Both the position numbers and the translations under genes were made by a program. Below the pieces are notes generated by a model. It was not told the DNA's origin, searched no databases, and saw only the letters and a program-made list of their open reading frames with translations. From Nannobrachium achirus (lineage: Eukaryota > Chordata > Actinopteri > Myctophiformes > Myctophidae): a DNA stretch of 64,000 nucleotides. Below, one piece after another: positions 47,051 to 60,018 of this stretch; position 1 is the stretch's first letter; every line of letters starts with the position of its first letter. The DNA lies in contig OY997649.1 in NCBI GenBank assembly GCA_963921795.1, positions 30,757,555 to 30,821,554 of the forward strand, read 5' to 3'.

Positions 47051-47825
47051 TTATGTAAATGCTGAAATCATAATGTAATTTATGTAATTTAATTGTTGAT
47101 CTGGCACCTAGTGTGTACACTGTATAGTTTCAATGTACAGATTGTTGACTTTTTGGGATTTTCTACTGTTGATAGGTTATTGGTTTACTTATGATCCTAG
47201 ATTACTATTTAGTCAGGAATTCTCACATCAAAATAGATTTAACCATTTATTGCATAAATGGAATATAGTTAATCTTGGCGTTAAAGGGCTCTGCGTTCGG
47301 AGATGTTCCCTGAATTTCGTGCATGCTTTTTGAGCATGCTAAGCAAAATCAGGGAACGCTATAAGCAATACCCCCCATAGGGATACAATAGCAGAACAAT
47401 AGCAATACATTGACATGTAACCTAGTCAGACAATCACAAGTATTTGAGCTTAGCCAGACTGATCGTGCAAAGGTGGAGGCTGGGGTGGAGGAGGAGGATG
47501 CAGCGAATGTTCCGAAGCTTCGGAAATCAAGCATAGGTAGAGAAAGCAAGCAAGCCGTATTTAAAGGAGCCTTCCCTATGAGTGAGAGCTTTGATTGGAG
47601 AATGGCAGTGTGACGTAATGACCAGCAGATATGAGAATGAGGAATGAGAACAGAGCTGACTGACAGCTGACTACAGCTGGGCGGGGTCGACTCCCATGTC
47701 CTGCGTAAACTAACGCTTAAGCTTCAATTTCTTTGCATTTGATGTATTACCTTGTGTTGTCCTTGTAATTCACTCTGGATTAAAAGTGTCTTCTAAATGC
47801 CTAAATTGCAGATTGTAAATTGTGT
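47051..47825 (+). repeat. Probable L2 3' UTR and tail
   Basis: TTCACTCTGGATTAAAAGTG then TCTTCTAAATGCC near 47769-47800 is the L2-type tail with (ATTGCAGATTGTAA). The middle (47290-47370) has a local hairpin around GCATGCTTTTTGAGCATGC. A 67-codon frame at 47410 is unrecognised. Confidence 0.45.
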
Positions 47826-49321
47826 CATTGTCAAATGTCCCACACAGCGTGTAGCCACGACCTTGTCTCTGGTCCCACTTGGAAGAGGCAGGCCTCTGAA
47901 GATTATGAGTTGTGCAGTCTGCTCAGGCTCGTCACACTCCCGGGCCACTGATGTACAGTAGCGATGGATATGTGTGGGCCCGGCTGACTCCCACTCCTGC
48001 TTCCCAGATGCTGCCAGCCATGCGCTTCTCAGAGAGAACTAAATATCTCTTGTGCTGCCTGCCTTAATTGTTGTATGGGTGGTGGAGTCTGTTTGGCAGG
48101 GCTGTTGTCGTGGTAGTGTCAAGTTCATGAAGGATGTGCCAGTTATGTATCTGGACATTCCTTGCCATGTTGATGGTAGCAGCCTCTCACCGGAGGCCGG
48201 CCGGGGCAATTCTCGCAAGAACTGGCAGATGGGTGGGCTTCAGGCGGCCGGTTTGCACTAACTTGCAAATAAGTTTGTTTCTTCTTCTGCATTTTCTGCA
48301 ATGTTATTTCCAAGTGGGAAATTGGTAATTGTACAATTCTTGCTTTTTAGTAAAGTAGCCAAGTCAAGTTGGAGAACGGAGACCACTGCCACAGTCTACA
48401 ACTCTGCATATTGGATAGATGCTTACCTCAGGTGCCACAGTACCAGCTGGCCTAGGATCAAATCCCACCAGGGCCTGTGTTCTGTTTATGGTTCCATTCT
48501 CTGCTTTCCTATCGTCTATCTCAATGAAGAGAACATATAAAGGAGAGTGGACAGCCTATTTTGTTGATAATACAATAGACTGATAGAAAGTGGTACTGTT
48601 CAATAAGTAAGTGGTCCAAAACTGTCGGCAAAGTGTACAGTACAGCACATTGGTTTTCAGGTCCTCTTATCTGTGTGCTGATAACTCAAGTCCAGTCCTG
48701 ATAAAGCAACTAGAAAGTGGTACTGTTCAATAAGTAATTAGGTTGTTGTCCCTTTTTTTACCCTCCTTTCCTTTCCTGAGGACCAGGCTTTGAACGCCTC
48801 AGGATACAATTATAGCAATTGGGTCTCAGAGCTGGGGTACAAAACAACTTGTTCAGATGAATCTTGTGTGATTTTCTTTTGAAAATAGTTTTGGAATTTA
48901 TGTATTATTAATTTCCATCTCTTTCACGGCAGGAGATGAGATAATTACAGCTGTTTTCTCCATGACATTAAGCTGTTTTCTCCATGACATTAACAGATTC
49001 TACAATGAAAGTTGCTCTTGGTGCATTACACACCGCAGTACTTGGAAAAAATAAATAAAAAATGACTGATGCGTGATTTGGGAACCTACGGGAGTGGTTG
49101 GCAAGCCCCACCCCTGGAAAACCAAACGGCACAACAGGACCGTACGTTGGCTGAATCACGCCTGCTTGAAAGATGAGCTACCTGAATGTTATGGCAGTCA
49201 GACCAGCTGTGATAGAATAACGTTAAAAAAAACGAAATCGACAATGTCACTTAACTAGGCTTACGCATAAATTAAAATGTACAACTAAAAAGATTATCCA
49301 GAAATGTTCAAACAATAGCAA
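47826..49321. other. Unassigned, with small duplications
   Basis: AGAAAGTGGTACTGTTCAAT AAGTAA occurs at about 48587 and 48713. A 23-bp unit (CTGTTTTCTCCATGACATTA) is tandemly doubled near 48951-48995. GGATCAAATCCCACC near 48453 resembles a tRNA-type B box, so a worn SINE around 48350-48545 is possible. No gene was supported. Confidence 0.4.
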
Positions 49322-49386
49322 TAGTGAAATTAGCTAAATAACTCTACAAGCTCAAAATGCACCGCATTGCAATACTTTTGAGTATG
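49322..49386. repeat. Hairpin cassette copy 19 (decayed)
   Basis: GTGAAATTAGCTAAATAACT CTACAAGCTCAAAATGC then ACTTTTGAGTATG. Only the CTACAAGCTCA core is well kept. Confidence 0.45.
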
Positions 49387-51510
49387 TTTTTTATTTTGTT
49401 TTTATTTACCCCGAATAGATGTGTAGCACTTTTGAATTAGGCTAATTGTTCCTCATTACTTTAATGCCTAGTCCTGGTTTCTAGGAATGGTATTGTTGCA
49501 TCTCAGAGGCTGTCATGGAGGAATCCACATCGCAGAAGAGGCTTGACTTGAAATTAGATGCAAGCTTGTTCCCCTGACTTCCACCTTCGTTTCCAACATC
49601 AATGCACTCAAAGGCTTTTTCTTTTTTCTTTTTTTTTGTATCCTGCAGAGTATCAAATTGTACTTCACAATAGAACCTGTAGTTGTTCATCAGTACTGTC
49701 AGAAATCTGCATGCTGTGAAAATGATCCTGGCTGCATGCAACAGCACAACAACCAGAGGTTGTCAGAGCCAGTCTCTCCTTTCCTTCATCCTATCTGGGA
49801 AGAGGAAACGTTACACTGACAGGGCTCAAAACACTCACTGACAAGGATGAAAATAAAACAAAAAGGTATTGCAACAAATCCGCTGGCTTCCTCCACATCT
49901 TCCCCCCATATGGACTCATTGAGAGTTTGAAGAAACAAGCACAATATGTTATCTAACACAAACTGCTCCACTTTTTCCAGCAGTTTGCCTCAGTGCGACA
50001 ACAGTCCATTCATATGGATGAAATCTCCCATTGTGCTGAAAGCATAAATAGAAAGCAGTAAAGGAAAACAGGAAAATGAATATATATATGACTAAGACGG
50101 GTGATGAAAACCATGGAAAACTATATATGTAAAAAAAAAAAAACATATATTTGGAATACATATAACATACTGGATATGCAAACGTATTTCAGTTTACTGT
50201 TGCTATTTTGTCAATCAACTTAACATAAAAGCGAAATTTAACGTATCGATATAAAAAATGAAATATTTTGTTATGTTGTTATAAGAAAAAGCTTTTTAAC
50301 ACAGTAAAGGTCCACTTTGTGTGGGGACCTTTCATTTGGATCGGGAACCCCTATAGGCAACTATACCTTTCAATCCGGGAAGTACAGTATGTACAGTATA
50401 TAGCACCATAATTTTTGAGCGGTGGTGAACCGCTCCTCAGAGTGGCTTTGTCCGTGTGTGGCTATGTGGCTTTCTATTTGGCTTTGTCCGTAGCATGAAT
50501 ACCTCTGATGTGGTGACCACTGTGGCGCTGTTGTCACACACACACACACACACAGCACACGCGCCACACACACACGAATGCACGCACACACGCACACAGG
50601 CGTTTTTGCGCAGCCTCCTCCACTCAGTTCACACAAGTGTGATTTTTCTTTTTTGTAATCTTTGAATAAATATTCAAAGTTTTTCAGAAAACCTAGGTCA
50701 GGATTTAGAAGGCGTTTTTAGAGTTGGCCTAAATGGCTTAATCTAATATTGCCTGCTATCACCAGCACAGAAAATAGCCTCCACAATGCTGTACATAGGC
50801 CATCTGCTATTCTTGTATAATCACCATACTGACAAAGTCAACCATACAGTGGTTTAAGCCATGCTGTGCATATTTAGCTCCCTTACCAAGTGATAGAAAG
50901 AAACGACTAAATCAGAAGCAGCTGATTTGTGGGTACATGCCTGACTGTACACAGCCTCTGACTGTGTATACGCCTCTGAGCGTATAACAGGCTATCATGA
51001 TTCAGAGCAGCCTTCATTATGCCACTCTCAGCAACGTCCTTTGAACGGGAGGTGTCCTTTGTTTCACGTCAAAAGCTCCCTCAAATAAATATTTGAACCT
51101 CCCCGTATCACCATCAAACAAAGTTAGCTCTCATGAGTTATTCAGGTCTGTATCTCTGTGCACTGGTATAGCTGAGATCTTAATAACAGGCAAGCCACCT
51201 TTGATGAGACCAGGGCCATAATTGAGTTGGACTGTGTTTTAAGGCCTACATGCTGAACTGCTCACAATAAATCCCTCTCACAAGACGCCGGTGAAATGGA
51301 ATACATTTATATGCAAATTGGCAAAGCGATGATACTAAGTCGCCAGCAGGTATTAGGGAAATAAGTACATCTTAATGAAATACCTTCTGTTTGCCGGCTG
51401 CGGTTTTACATAAAGTTGGTCCCCGTTCGACACAAAGAGGCTGAGGTCTAGACTCAGTGTCGAATGTGCAGTTGAACGACCGTCGTTGAGATTGTTTTCT
51501 TTCTCTTCTT
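49387..51510. other. Unassigned, repeat-poor
   Basis: A short CA tract (50535-50554) and GTCCGTGTGTGGC-type words near 50445 are present. No coding domain or transposon end was recognised. Confidence 0.45.
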
Positions 51511-51518
51511 TCTTAAAG

Positions 51519-51964
51519 TAGGGTGACCAGACGTCCCGTTTTACCCGGGACAGTCCCGTTTTCAAGCTACGTGTCCCGGTGTCCCGACAAATATCTCTAA
51601 AACACTAATATGTCCCGGTTTTCAACATTCACTACAAAATTGTCCCGGTTTTCGCCAGAATTAAAATAATAGTAGCTGTTTTCAGTGGTTGCATAGACAT
51701 TTATCATGTTCTTTTCATGAAAACATGCTCACCTAACCAATCAGAAAAAAGGAACAAATTCATTGCGTGTCTGAATTCAACACTGAGCCTGTTTTCAATC
51801 ACTCACTGCCTGTTTGCAACCCTGCGGTGCGTGTGTGCGCGTGCACGAACGTTAGAGAATGGGCACGCGCGTGTGCGGTAACGTGCGCATTGTTTTTAGG
51901 GTCCCAGTTTTAGGCAACAGTGTTTTGCGTCCCGGTTTGAGTGGCTGAAAATATGGTCACCCTA
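51519..51964. mobile_element. hAT element (446 bp)
   Basis: TAGGGTGACCAGACGTCCCG on the left and ATATGGTCACCCTA on the right. Perfect 8-bp repeats TCTTAAAG flank it (51511-51518, 51965-51972). GTCCCGGTTTTC words repeat near both ends. No coding capacity. Confidence 0.94.
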
Positions 51965-51972
51965 TCTTAAAG

Positions 51973-52957
51973 GACAGTGGGCAGTCTGGGCACTCTATGC
52001 GGCATTTTGTTTTCTAATATTGAAACAGTACAGTAAGCCTGCAGGGGGAAGGGTGGCAGAAAGCAGGGGGGCCGGGGACGTATATTAAAAGATAGTCTTC
52101 TTTCTTTGTGGAATTCAATCCGTGGATCAGCAGGGGTAGTACATGTGGTTCCAGAGACGAGGGGATTCTTAAACGGCGCTACCTCTGAGCATACAGCATT
52201 TGACAAGTTGGATGTGATACCACAGCACTGTGATGCGCCGCCATTTGTGTGCAGCGCATAGGGAGGCGTTAGGCGTAGAACCAGCACATAAGTAACTCAT
52301 CTTCACGTCTTGAGAAATCCACCCCCTCCTTTTTTTGAATGACGGCGCTTTGTGTGAGCCTCCATTTTTGCTGCACAACACCGTCGTACAACAGAGTATG
52401 AATCACTCCTTAGTCCTTACTTTTCACCCCCTCCCCCCCAATCAATATGCAGACAGACTGACAGAGGGAGCTGCCATCTTTGCACCCACTCATGTGTGGC
52501 AGAGAGAATCGACGCATATTGTGTGAGCGAGTGCAGAAAGTCTCATCCACAAGTTCCCGGGAGTGAGGGAGCAAGGACTGCTGTAAGGATTGGTGACCAG
52601 ATGAAGGTAATATCAATCCGTTCACAGACAAGGTGCCAAATCCAACATATTTTTTGCTTATCGTGCTAATTAACCTATCGAGAGTGAGGCTACATCTCTA
52701 AATCACCGACCATCTGTTGGAGCGGAGTCTGTGCCCCGGCTGCCTCTTGTGCCCACGTCTGAGCAGACATGCCACCCATCAATCACAATCTGCTGTTACC
52801 ACCTCACGTTCGCCATTAAGGACTTCCGCACATCCCCACTGCAGTCTAATAAATTATAAGCACCAAAAAAGGAATATATAGCATTATCCACAACAAACCT
52901 TATCTCGATCCGTTCCCCTCCCACCTTTCACTCTGTACTTAGTCTGCTCTTTTTACC
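51973..52957. other. Unassigned, repeat-poor
   Basis: No supported gene or transposon. The last ~40 bp (ACTTAGTCTGCTCTTTTT) belong to the hAT family at 58840. Confidence 0.45.
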
Positions 52958-52965
52958 CTCTACAC

Positions 52966-54138
52966 CAGGGCTACTCAACTTGAGATGGCTCAGGGGCCAC
53001 TCAGCAAAATTCCAAAGGTCCAAAGGGCCGCAAGCTAAAAATGACGGTCCTATTTTGGACGTTTACATTGATTTTGTACAGTACACAGTCTAATAATTAA
53101 GGAAACGCACAGAAAACAGCCACATTTCCATAAGCCAGGCCAAACCTCATTGAACCAAAAGATTGTCATGGATGGAATGATGAAATTGATGACATTTGAA
53201 TTTTTTATCAAATTAGGCTTTATTCACAAAATGTGAAGTGAAAATGAACAGTTCTGGTTCAACCTTTTTGTAACCTCCCCTGTGTCTGGGTATGCAAAGC
53301 TAGTGAACTTTGGCAATGTAAAGGTATGTTTTCTCATGCCACTAACACTCCTTTTCATTAATAGGACAGATTTAAAATAAATAAACGTTTATACTTATTA
53401 TTCAATCACTCAAACCCCAGCATCCCTATTCTTGGGGGACATAGCCGATCTACAAGCTCACCACAAGATGCATTGTGAGCTTGTAGATCGGCTATTTTTG
53501 GTGAAGAGAGTTATTGTATGGAAAAATAACTCAAGTACAGTTCAACTCCCCCTCAGATGCACTGTACTTGTAAAACAGTTTGATGCTTTGAGCTTTGTAA
53601 AACACAACAGCTCGTTGGAGGAGATTTGTGTTAATAAGCATAGTTCCTTGGCTGCAGCGCGATCTGTTGGAATGCTTGGACTGTCGGTGCCATAGAGTTA
53701 TAGTCGGAGCTGACTGGCGGAGTCGCGGAGGGAGAGACAAGCAGCGGAGACAAGGGCTAGGTCTTCATTAGACTGAAACATGACGATCGCGGGATTCGCG
53801 GCCGTTCATATCGCACGACCGTCATGCGTCTCCGCTCCAGTGAGCCCGACTGTGGTTGTCTGCTGCAAAATCTCCGCATATTTGTCTGTCTGACTGTCTC
53901 GTTGTACTGTAGCTCTAGTGTAGCCGCCTGCATCTCTGCACTGCTACTGCATTCGCTTCCTGACTCTTATCCCTAACTACGGAGTGCACCGAGGGTCAAA
54001 CATCACCGCGTTTTGCGTTTCGCGTTAACTTTGACAGGCTTAGAAAAATCATATTTTTTTTGGCATGATCATGACGGGCCGCACAGACATGCGGAAAGGG
54101 CCGCATGCGGCCCGCGGGCCGCGGGTTGAGTAGCACTG
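52966..54138. mobile_element. hAT element (1,173 bp)
   Basis: CAGGGCTACTCAACTTGAG and GGGTTGAGTAGCACTG, with GGGCCGC words beside both ends. Perfect 8-bp repeats CTCTACAC flank it (52958-52965, 54139-54146). The uninterrupted target exists in reverse near 58995-59005 (TGGTGTAGAGGG). It contains hairpin copy 20. Confidence 0.95.
53440..53500. repeat. Hairpin cassette copy 20
   Basis: CATAGCCGATCTACAAGCTC ACC, loop, TTGTGAGCTTGTAGATCGGC TATTTTTG. Both arms have the CGATC form. Confidence 0.88.
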
Positions 54139-54146
54139 CTCTACAC

Positions 54147-54357
54147 CAAACCTCTTTGCCGAAAATAGACGATCTACAAGCTATGAGCTTGTAGATCTGC
54201 TATTTTTGGCTAAAGTTATCAGAATGTAGGGTTCAAGTGGTTAATATCAAAAAGGAGCAAAAAAAAGTTTCTATAACTCAAAGATTGGGAGGCCCCCCTG
54301 TAGTAACTCTGGGGACCCCCTAGAGGTCCCGGACGGCCGAAACCCCTGCACTATAGC
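54147..54357 (-). mobile_element. Fragment of the 58840 hAT family
   Basis: CAAACCTCTTTGCCGAAAAT AGAC continues the family sequence across the hAT insertion. It ends GGTCCCGGACGGCCGAAACC CCTG, a CAGGGG-type terminus. It contains hairpin copy 21. The left half is missing. Confidence 0.65.
54161..54209 (-). repeat. Hairpin cassette copy 21
   Basis: GAAAATAGACGATCTACAAG then CTATGAGCTTGTAGATCTGC and TATTTTTG. Short loop, reversed orientation, followed by GGTTCAAGTGGTTAA. Confidence 0.9.
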
Positions 54358-54716
54358 TAGAATGAAGGCACGCTGAAACGTGATGTAGATCTTAACAGTT
54401 TTTACAGAAATGTTTGACTTAAAATGTTTGAAATATGTAATCATAAGATTTCAAAATGTTTTTGTTTGGAACAATTAAAGATCCCCATTTCTGTTCCTTT
54501 CGGAGTTAAGTTTCGGAGTAAAGTTTCCATCTTTGGTATTGCCAGTGGTGGAAAAAGCACTCATATTTTTTACTTAAGTAAAAGTATCAATACTGCAATA
54601 TAGAAATACTCTATTACAAGTAAAAGTCCGGAATTCAAAATGTACGTGAGTAAAAGTTTGGAAGTGTTGGCATCAAAATGTACTTAAAGTACCAAAAGTA
54701 AAAGTACAAAATGTTT

Positions 54717-54790
54717 AAAAACAGCAGATCTACAAGCTCACAACACGTCGCGGTGCGACGCGTTGTGAGCTTGCAGATCGGCTATTTTCA
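54717..54790 (+). repeat. Hairpin cassette copy 22 (clean copy)
   Basis: AAAACAGCAGATCTACAAGC then TCACAACACGTCGCGG, and GCGACGCGTTGTGAGCTTGC and AGATCGGCTATTTTCA. About 32 paired bases with the single A/C arm difference. Confidence 0.93.
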
Positions 54791-55008
54791 AATAGCGTAG
54801 GTATAAAATAGGGCTAAAGTGGTTAATGTATGTTTTATAATATTATAATTTAATATCTGCAAAGTAACTAGTAACCAAAGTTTAAAAAAAAACTTAGAGT
54901 AAAAGTACAATATTTGGATCCGAGATGTAGTGGAGTAGAAGTAAAAGTATTGGAAATTGGAAATACTCAAGTAAAGTACAAATACCTCAAAACTGTACTG
55001 TACAGCAC

Positions 55009-55681
55009 TTAAAGGGCCTACACCATGCTTTTAAAACTATATTTTTTGTATAAATATATGCTCAAAATTGAGTCTTAGACAGGTTTTAACCCTCAACAAA
55101 CACTCTGACCATTCTTTTTGTTTGTTCTAGCTCTACTATAATGAGGCTCTCCAGCTGCAATACCAAAACGGCCTCTGTTTGCTCAGGGGCGCATCTAGTG
55201 GGGTTTTTCCAGAAAAAAAAGAAGTTTTTTGAAAAAAAAAGAAGTTTTTGAAAAAGTGTTTTAAAAAAAAAAGTTTTTGAAAAAAAAAAAGTTTTTTGAA
55301 AAAAAAGTTTTTTGAAAAAAAAAGTTTTTGAAAAAAAGTTTTTTGAAAAAAAAAGTTTTTGAAAAAAAAAAGTTTTTTGAAAAAAAAAATTGAAAAAAAA
55401 AAAGTTTTGAAACATTTTTTTTTGAATTTTTGACTTTTTGACAGTTTTTTTTTTTTACTCTGAAAAAAAAAACGGGAAACGCGTGTGACGTCACATGCGT
55501 CAACTCTCAGAACAGCACTGTTCTGAGAACCCGTGGAAAGCTTTTCATCTCTGTCTTCCCAAAACCAGAGAAAGACACAATGTACAGAAATAGGACTTTG
55601 TGAGGATAGAAGGTGCCAGTGGGACCCCAAAAAAAGGTTTTAAAATAGAAAAAGTGAAAATTCATGGTGTAGGTCCTTTAA
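55009..55681. mobile_element. TTAA-flanked element inside hAT (piggyBac-like)
   Basis: TTAA on both sides. AGGGCCTACACCATG is mirrored by CATGGTGTAGGTCCT with one difference. The interior has a GAAAAAAAAAGTTTTT tract (55205-55470). The empty site is preserved in the sister hAT copy at 7887. Confidence 0.9.
55205..55470. repeat. GAAAAAAAGTTTTT tract
   Basis: About twenty units of GAAAAAAAA with AGTTTTTT. Minus-strand frames of 80-164 codons here read as phenylalanine/lysine repeats and are not genes. Confidence 0.94.
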
Positions 55682-55739
55682 GTAAATGGCTAATTAGTTA
55701 CTTTACAACACTTTACAACTTTACAACACTGGGTATTGC

Positions 55740-56512
55740 AGCTGGACCCAAAAAGCCATGTTTAGCCATAGACGCAGAGGAAAGCAGAGCTCTCCATTGC
55801 TGCAATGAATTTCCAATCATTGAGGCAGAGTATTATTTTCCTCTTTATTAGAGCTTATGTGTGTCCTGTGATCCTAAATAATCAGGGCTCATCAACATGT
55901 GTCCGTGGCAAAGACTCATCCTTGTCCTTGGCACATTTTAGATATTCAGTTTACACACCATTATAATGTTCTTATTTTGATCATAATCCGCTATTACTGA
56001 ATGTCAAGCCTCCAGGTTTTCTTCAGAATATTTATGACACTGATTTACTGACACTATGGCACATTAGGAGTCGGTCTGAAAAGTCACCTACGGTGTCTGT
56101 GGCAAAAATTAAAATTTTGTCAAAAATGTCTACCACAAGCCAACATGGCGATGACTCCTGTAAATAATGCACATGCAGGATGAACATCTGAGTGTTCAGT
56201 ACATTCCAGCTTAATTATGTTTTGGGCATTTAACATTGGAACGTTACAAAATGTCTGTTTGCCTTTTAGGCTTTGTAAACGGAAATTGCACACGGCACAT
56301 ATGACAATTAATTCAAGAAATGAAATCATTAGATACTTTCAAAATATAAAAGCAGTGGAATCTCACAACGTGACCGTGTCACGTTGAAAGCTGTTGTGAG
56401 CTTGTAGACGTGCCATTTCTGGAAAATCTTTCAAAATGTATAAAAAAATTTCAACATAACCGGTTTATGTTTCAGATCTTTTTAAACTACATGTTCCATC
56501 GAGATCACTGAC
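55740..56512. other. Unassigned, repeat-poor
   Basis: Only hairpin copy 23 is recognised. Confidence 0.45.
56350..56420 (+). repeat. Hairpin cassette copy 23 (decayed)
   Basis: TCTCACAACGTGACCGTG, loop, GCTGTTGTGAGCTTGTAGAC GTGCCATTTCT. The left outer arm is lost. Confidence 0.65.
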
Positions 56513-56520
56513 GTCAGCTG

Positions 56521-58161
56521 TAGGGTTGCCACCTTTCAGAAATTGAAATAAGGAACACCTCTTCCGGGCACGCGGTGCGTGCGTTCTGTGCGTTCCGTGC
56601 GCGTGGCACAGCCGCCGGCCGGCGAAGAAATGCAGTCCCAAACCCATGAAATGCATAGAATAGTTATAACTATAACACACAACATGATATAACCTATATT
56701 GTATTTTTGCTATGTTTGATTTGTTCTTTTCTTATTTAAATAAAAAATGAGAACTTCCCCATAGGGGTGCTGTAACACCTGCAGCATCCCTAGTTCCCAT
56801 GCTGTTCCCATGCTCCTGCACAGTGACCACTGTGCCAAAAAATCACATTTGTAACGGACCCATAGTGGGGGTTTTCTAGGCTTTTTATTTTGAAGGGGTT
56901 TTCTGTGCAAATGTCAGATTCAAAGACTTATTTTGAAGCCTGCAGGAACTCAGCAGCCAACAAGTGTGCTGATTAAGGGAATTGAGTTCACCTGGTGCCA
57001 GTTTGTGGGTGCATGGCAGCAAACCTACAAAATGGCCTCTGTGGTAGAGGGGCGAGGAATGGCAGTCAGATTAAACTGTTTTGATACAGACTACGGCACA
57101 GACGGTCCTGGAAGGATGGACAAATGCACAAGGCCTTTTAAATGCCATGAACATTGAGACGGACACGGTCACTCAATAGCGCCTAGCTGGAAGGGTCACA
57201 AGGTATATTTGCATACATGTTTTGTTTTCTTGTTGACCTTATGCTATATTATGCTATATTGGGTTTTATTGTTATTTTGTTATGTTGGGCTGGTAATGTG
57301 GTTTAGGACGCATGGTAGTTTTATTGGTATTGGAATATGTTTTATTCATGATATGTATGGGAAATTTGTCTTCTAATTATTCTGAATTCATATGAAATTT
57401 GCAAATATATTTGAACATGTGATGCTTATTGATTGACTTTTGGTTTATGTATTGTTTTTCAGTTTTCACGTTGATTATTAAAGAATTCAAAATCATCAGT
57501 CGAGCTTCAACTCTTTCATGTCCAGCTGGGTCCGCTACAACATTCACTTTGTCTTTCAGCAGTGTGCTGTGGAGATGCGTGGAAGCAAAGAAAGTCATCA
57601 CAGTTTGATTTGATCATTGCTTTAGTCAATTATGAAGGGATTTTAAAAATTAAAACGTCTCCATGTTGCTTGGAAAACTACTTCGCAGAGAAACCGTGGC
57701 CTTTGCGATTCGCTAATCGCGGGATTTCACATCGCGATTTCGGTTTGAAAACGATTAACCATGGAGCACTAATTCTTTTCTGCTTTTAAAGCGTGCGGTG
57801 TGCATCTGCCTGGTGGAAGGAGGAAGTTCAGTGATCACTGACTGTAACTAGGTAACGGTGATTGACAGCGACATGCAGCGCATTATGCAGACAGGGGCCG
57901 GGCAGCCCGGGCAGAGAGGAGAGGAGAGGACGAGGCAGAGCGCAGAGACTGCGAGCCTCTCTCTCCTTTTGCTGTCTTTCCCTGTGTTTTATTTCATTCA
58001 TTATTGTTAAATGCTGTGTTGAGGTTTGTGTGACAGGCCTTTATGGGGCATTTGGTTAAATACGGAACAAACCGCGTTCCGTATTGGTTCAATACGGAAC
58101 GCATCTTTTAATTGTCCAATACGGAACGATTCCGTATTATACGGTACGGGTGGCAACCCTA
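56521..58161. mobile_element. hAT element (1,641 bp)
   Basis: TAGGGTTGCCACCTTTCAG and TACGGGTGGCAACCCTA, between perfect 8-bp repeats GTCAGCTG (56513-56520, 58162-58169). The right sub-terminal region repeats TACGGAAC. Frames of 66-75 codons inside lack hAT transposase motifs. Confidence 0.94.
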
Positions 58162-58169
58162 GTCAGCTG

Positions 58170-58831
58170 ACCAATTGTTGCTTGTCGTCCCTCAAGGCGA
58201 GGTTTATACAAAGAGGGCGGCGAGCCTTTTCAGTCATAGCGCCCGCATATGCACGCTATCCGCATATGCTCTGGGTTAGCAAGTTTCATTGAAATTAATC
58301 GTTGGCCATGTTTCAAGGCCGCATCCTTTTTCCTTTATATGGCAGGCCTGCTCTTGCTTCTCTCTATGTATAGATTTTTATTCCTCCCATCTTTGACACA
58401 TCCTCCCCTACATCCCCTCATCGAGTCAGGAGTTTGGAGAGATCACAAGTGTCTAAGAATTGACAAGGAAGCATAGCCAGTGCCCCGCTGAGCCCAGCTG
58501 CCCTCTCCTTCTCAAACAGGCAGAGGACACACTCTATGATGAGCTAGCAAAGATGAGGAGCACGTTCAGCCACAGACTCATCGCTCCTTGGCACACCACA
58601 ACGTGCCTTGGCCAATGAGTCCTTTTGACTTTTGACTTCTGACTACAGACTCCTGCATGGATTCTGGCAATGGACTACTAGGATGCATGTTGCAGAATGC
58701 TGACAAAATGCCTGTTAAGGAGAACTGTTCAGAGACTGTACATACAGTGCATGCACTAATACACTCTGTTGATATGTTGCAGCCGGTGATGTTGACCTGC
58801 TTTCAAAGTAGTCCTGGGATCCACAAGTGAG
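58170..58831. other. Unassigned sequence
   Basis: Nothing supported. Confidence 0.45.
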
Positions 58832-58839
58832 CTTTAGAT

Positions 58840-59237
58840 CATGGGTCTTCAACAGGGGGTCCTCCAAATCTTCCAATCCTTTTTATGTTAACAACTTAGA
58901 ACCCTAGTGTCCATATTCTGAGAACTGTAGCAAAAAATAGCAGATCTAGAAGCGTTGTGAGCTTGTAGATCGGCTATTTTCGGCAAAGAGGTTTGGTGTA
59001 GAGGGGGAAAAAGAGCAGACTAAGTACGGAGTAAAAGGTCAAGTTTATTAGGTAATGACGGCTCAAGTGGTTAAATATCTGAAAACACAAATTGACATGA
59101 ATCCAAAATACACTGATGATTGGGCAGTCAAACGATGAAACTACAGTATAATGGAATCTATGAAAAGGTTGTGAGGTCCCTGCTTTATCTCTCTCTCAAC
59201 TAAGGGGTCCTTGGCCTGAAAATATTGAAGACCCCTG
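58840..59237. mobile_element. hAT element (398 bp)
   Basis: CATGGGTCTTCAACAGGGGG and TATTGAAGACCCCTG. Flanking 8-mers CTTTAGAT (58832-58839) and CTTTAGAA (59238-59245) differ at one base. It contains hairpin copy 24 and the flank GGCTCAAGTGGTTAA. It is the intact relative of the fragment at 54147. Confidence 0.85.
58932..58981 (+). repeat. Hairpin cassette copy 24
   Basis: AAAAAATAGCAGATCTAGAA GCG, then TTGTGAGCTTGTAGATCGGC TATTTTC. Forward orientation, loop shortened. Confidence 0.88.
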
Positions 59238-59245
59238 CTTTAGAA

Positions 59246-60018
59246 AGTAAGATTAAGGTCACAATGCATTTACTGGTTAACACATTCACCGCCATTAGGT
59301 AGATCTAGGTTATGTCCTGTTACAACGGTCCCCTTTATATCGGGTTCTTTTTCCAGCTTGTTTTTTGTGGTTTTTGTTTACATCCTGGCCACAGTGCGTT
59401 TCTGTAGCCGGTGATAATAAGGTAAAAACTCTGAAAAACCTAGCAGTGGCGGATTGGTTAATGAATTAATTAATTATAGTATTATAGTATACTGTATATA
59501 ATATTTCAAGTGGATCTCAGGGGAAATGAGAGGGCACCAGGTGCCCACTACCCAATGAAATATGCTTTTTTCCCCGACAAATTGTAATGTTTACTCATAT
59601 TTGATCTTCTATGTTAATATTCATGTAGGTTAAAAATGCATCTGACATTTTTACAAATTAAATTGATTTAAGCTGCTTGTGAAGTCAGGCGGCACTTCAG
59701 GGCTCCAGACTTAAATTGATTGCACTGGTGTGCCTACCTTTTTCATTTAGGTGCAGTAGCATATAATTTAGGTGCACCCAAACATCTTCACCACATTAAT
59801 ACATTTTATATATTTGGAGAGAAAAAAACAGACACAGACCTGCTAAATGTCAGTCGACCGGTGCAAGCAATTAAAATGTTAAGTCGCACTTGATTGATGT
59901 TTGGGCGCATGTGCCACCACAATCGTCGCACTGTGGAGCCTTGCCCTTGGTATGTTATTTAAATCAACTGAATGAAATAGGCAGCTCCATTGGAATAGGT
60001 CTCAACTCAATTATGAAT
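59246..60018. other. Unassigned sequence
   Basis: Nothing supported. Confidence 0.45.

Larger units (their letters stand above)
54543..55731. mobile_element. hAT AAAGTA-family element (1,189 bp)
   Basis: CAGTGGTGGAAAAAGCACTC and TTTACAACACTG, between perfect 8-bp repeats GGTATTGC (54535-54542, 55732-55739). It has hairpin copy 22 in the middle and a TTAA-flanked element (55009-55681) near the right end. The sister copy at 7887 has the TTAA site intact (AGTACTTAAGTAAATG, 8993). Confidence 0.94.

Noticed and set aside
48350-48545. tRNA gene from the B-box-like GGATCAAATCCC
   Set aside because: No cloverleaf or matching A box could be drawn; at most a worn SINE.
55136-55630. 164-codon minus-strand frame
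   Set aside because: It crosses a GAAAAAAAGTTTTT tract inside a TTAA-flanked element and has no domain.
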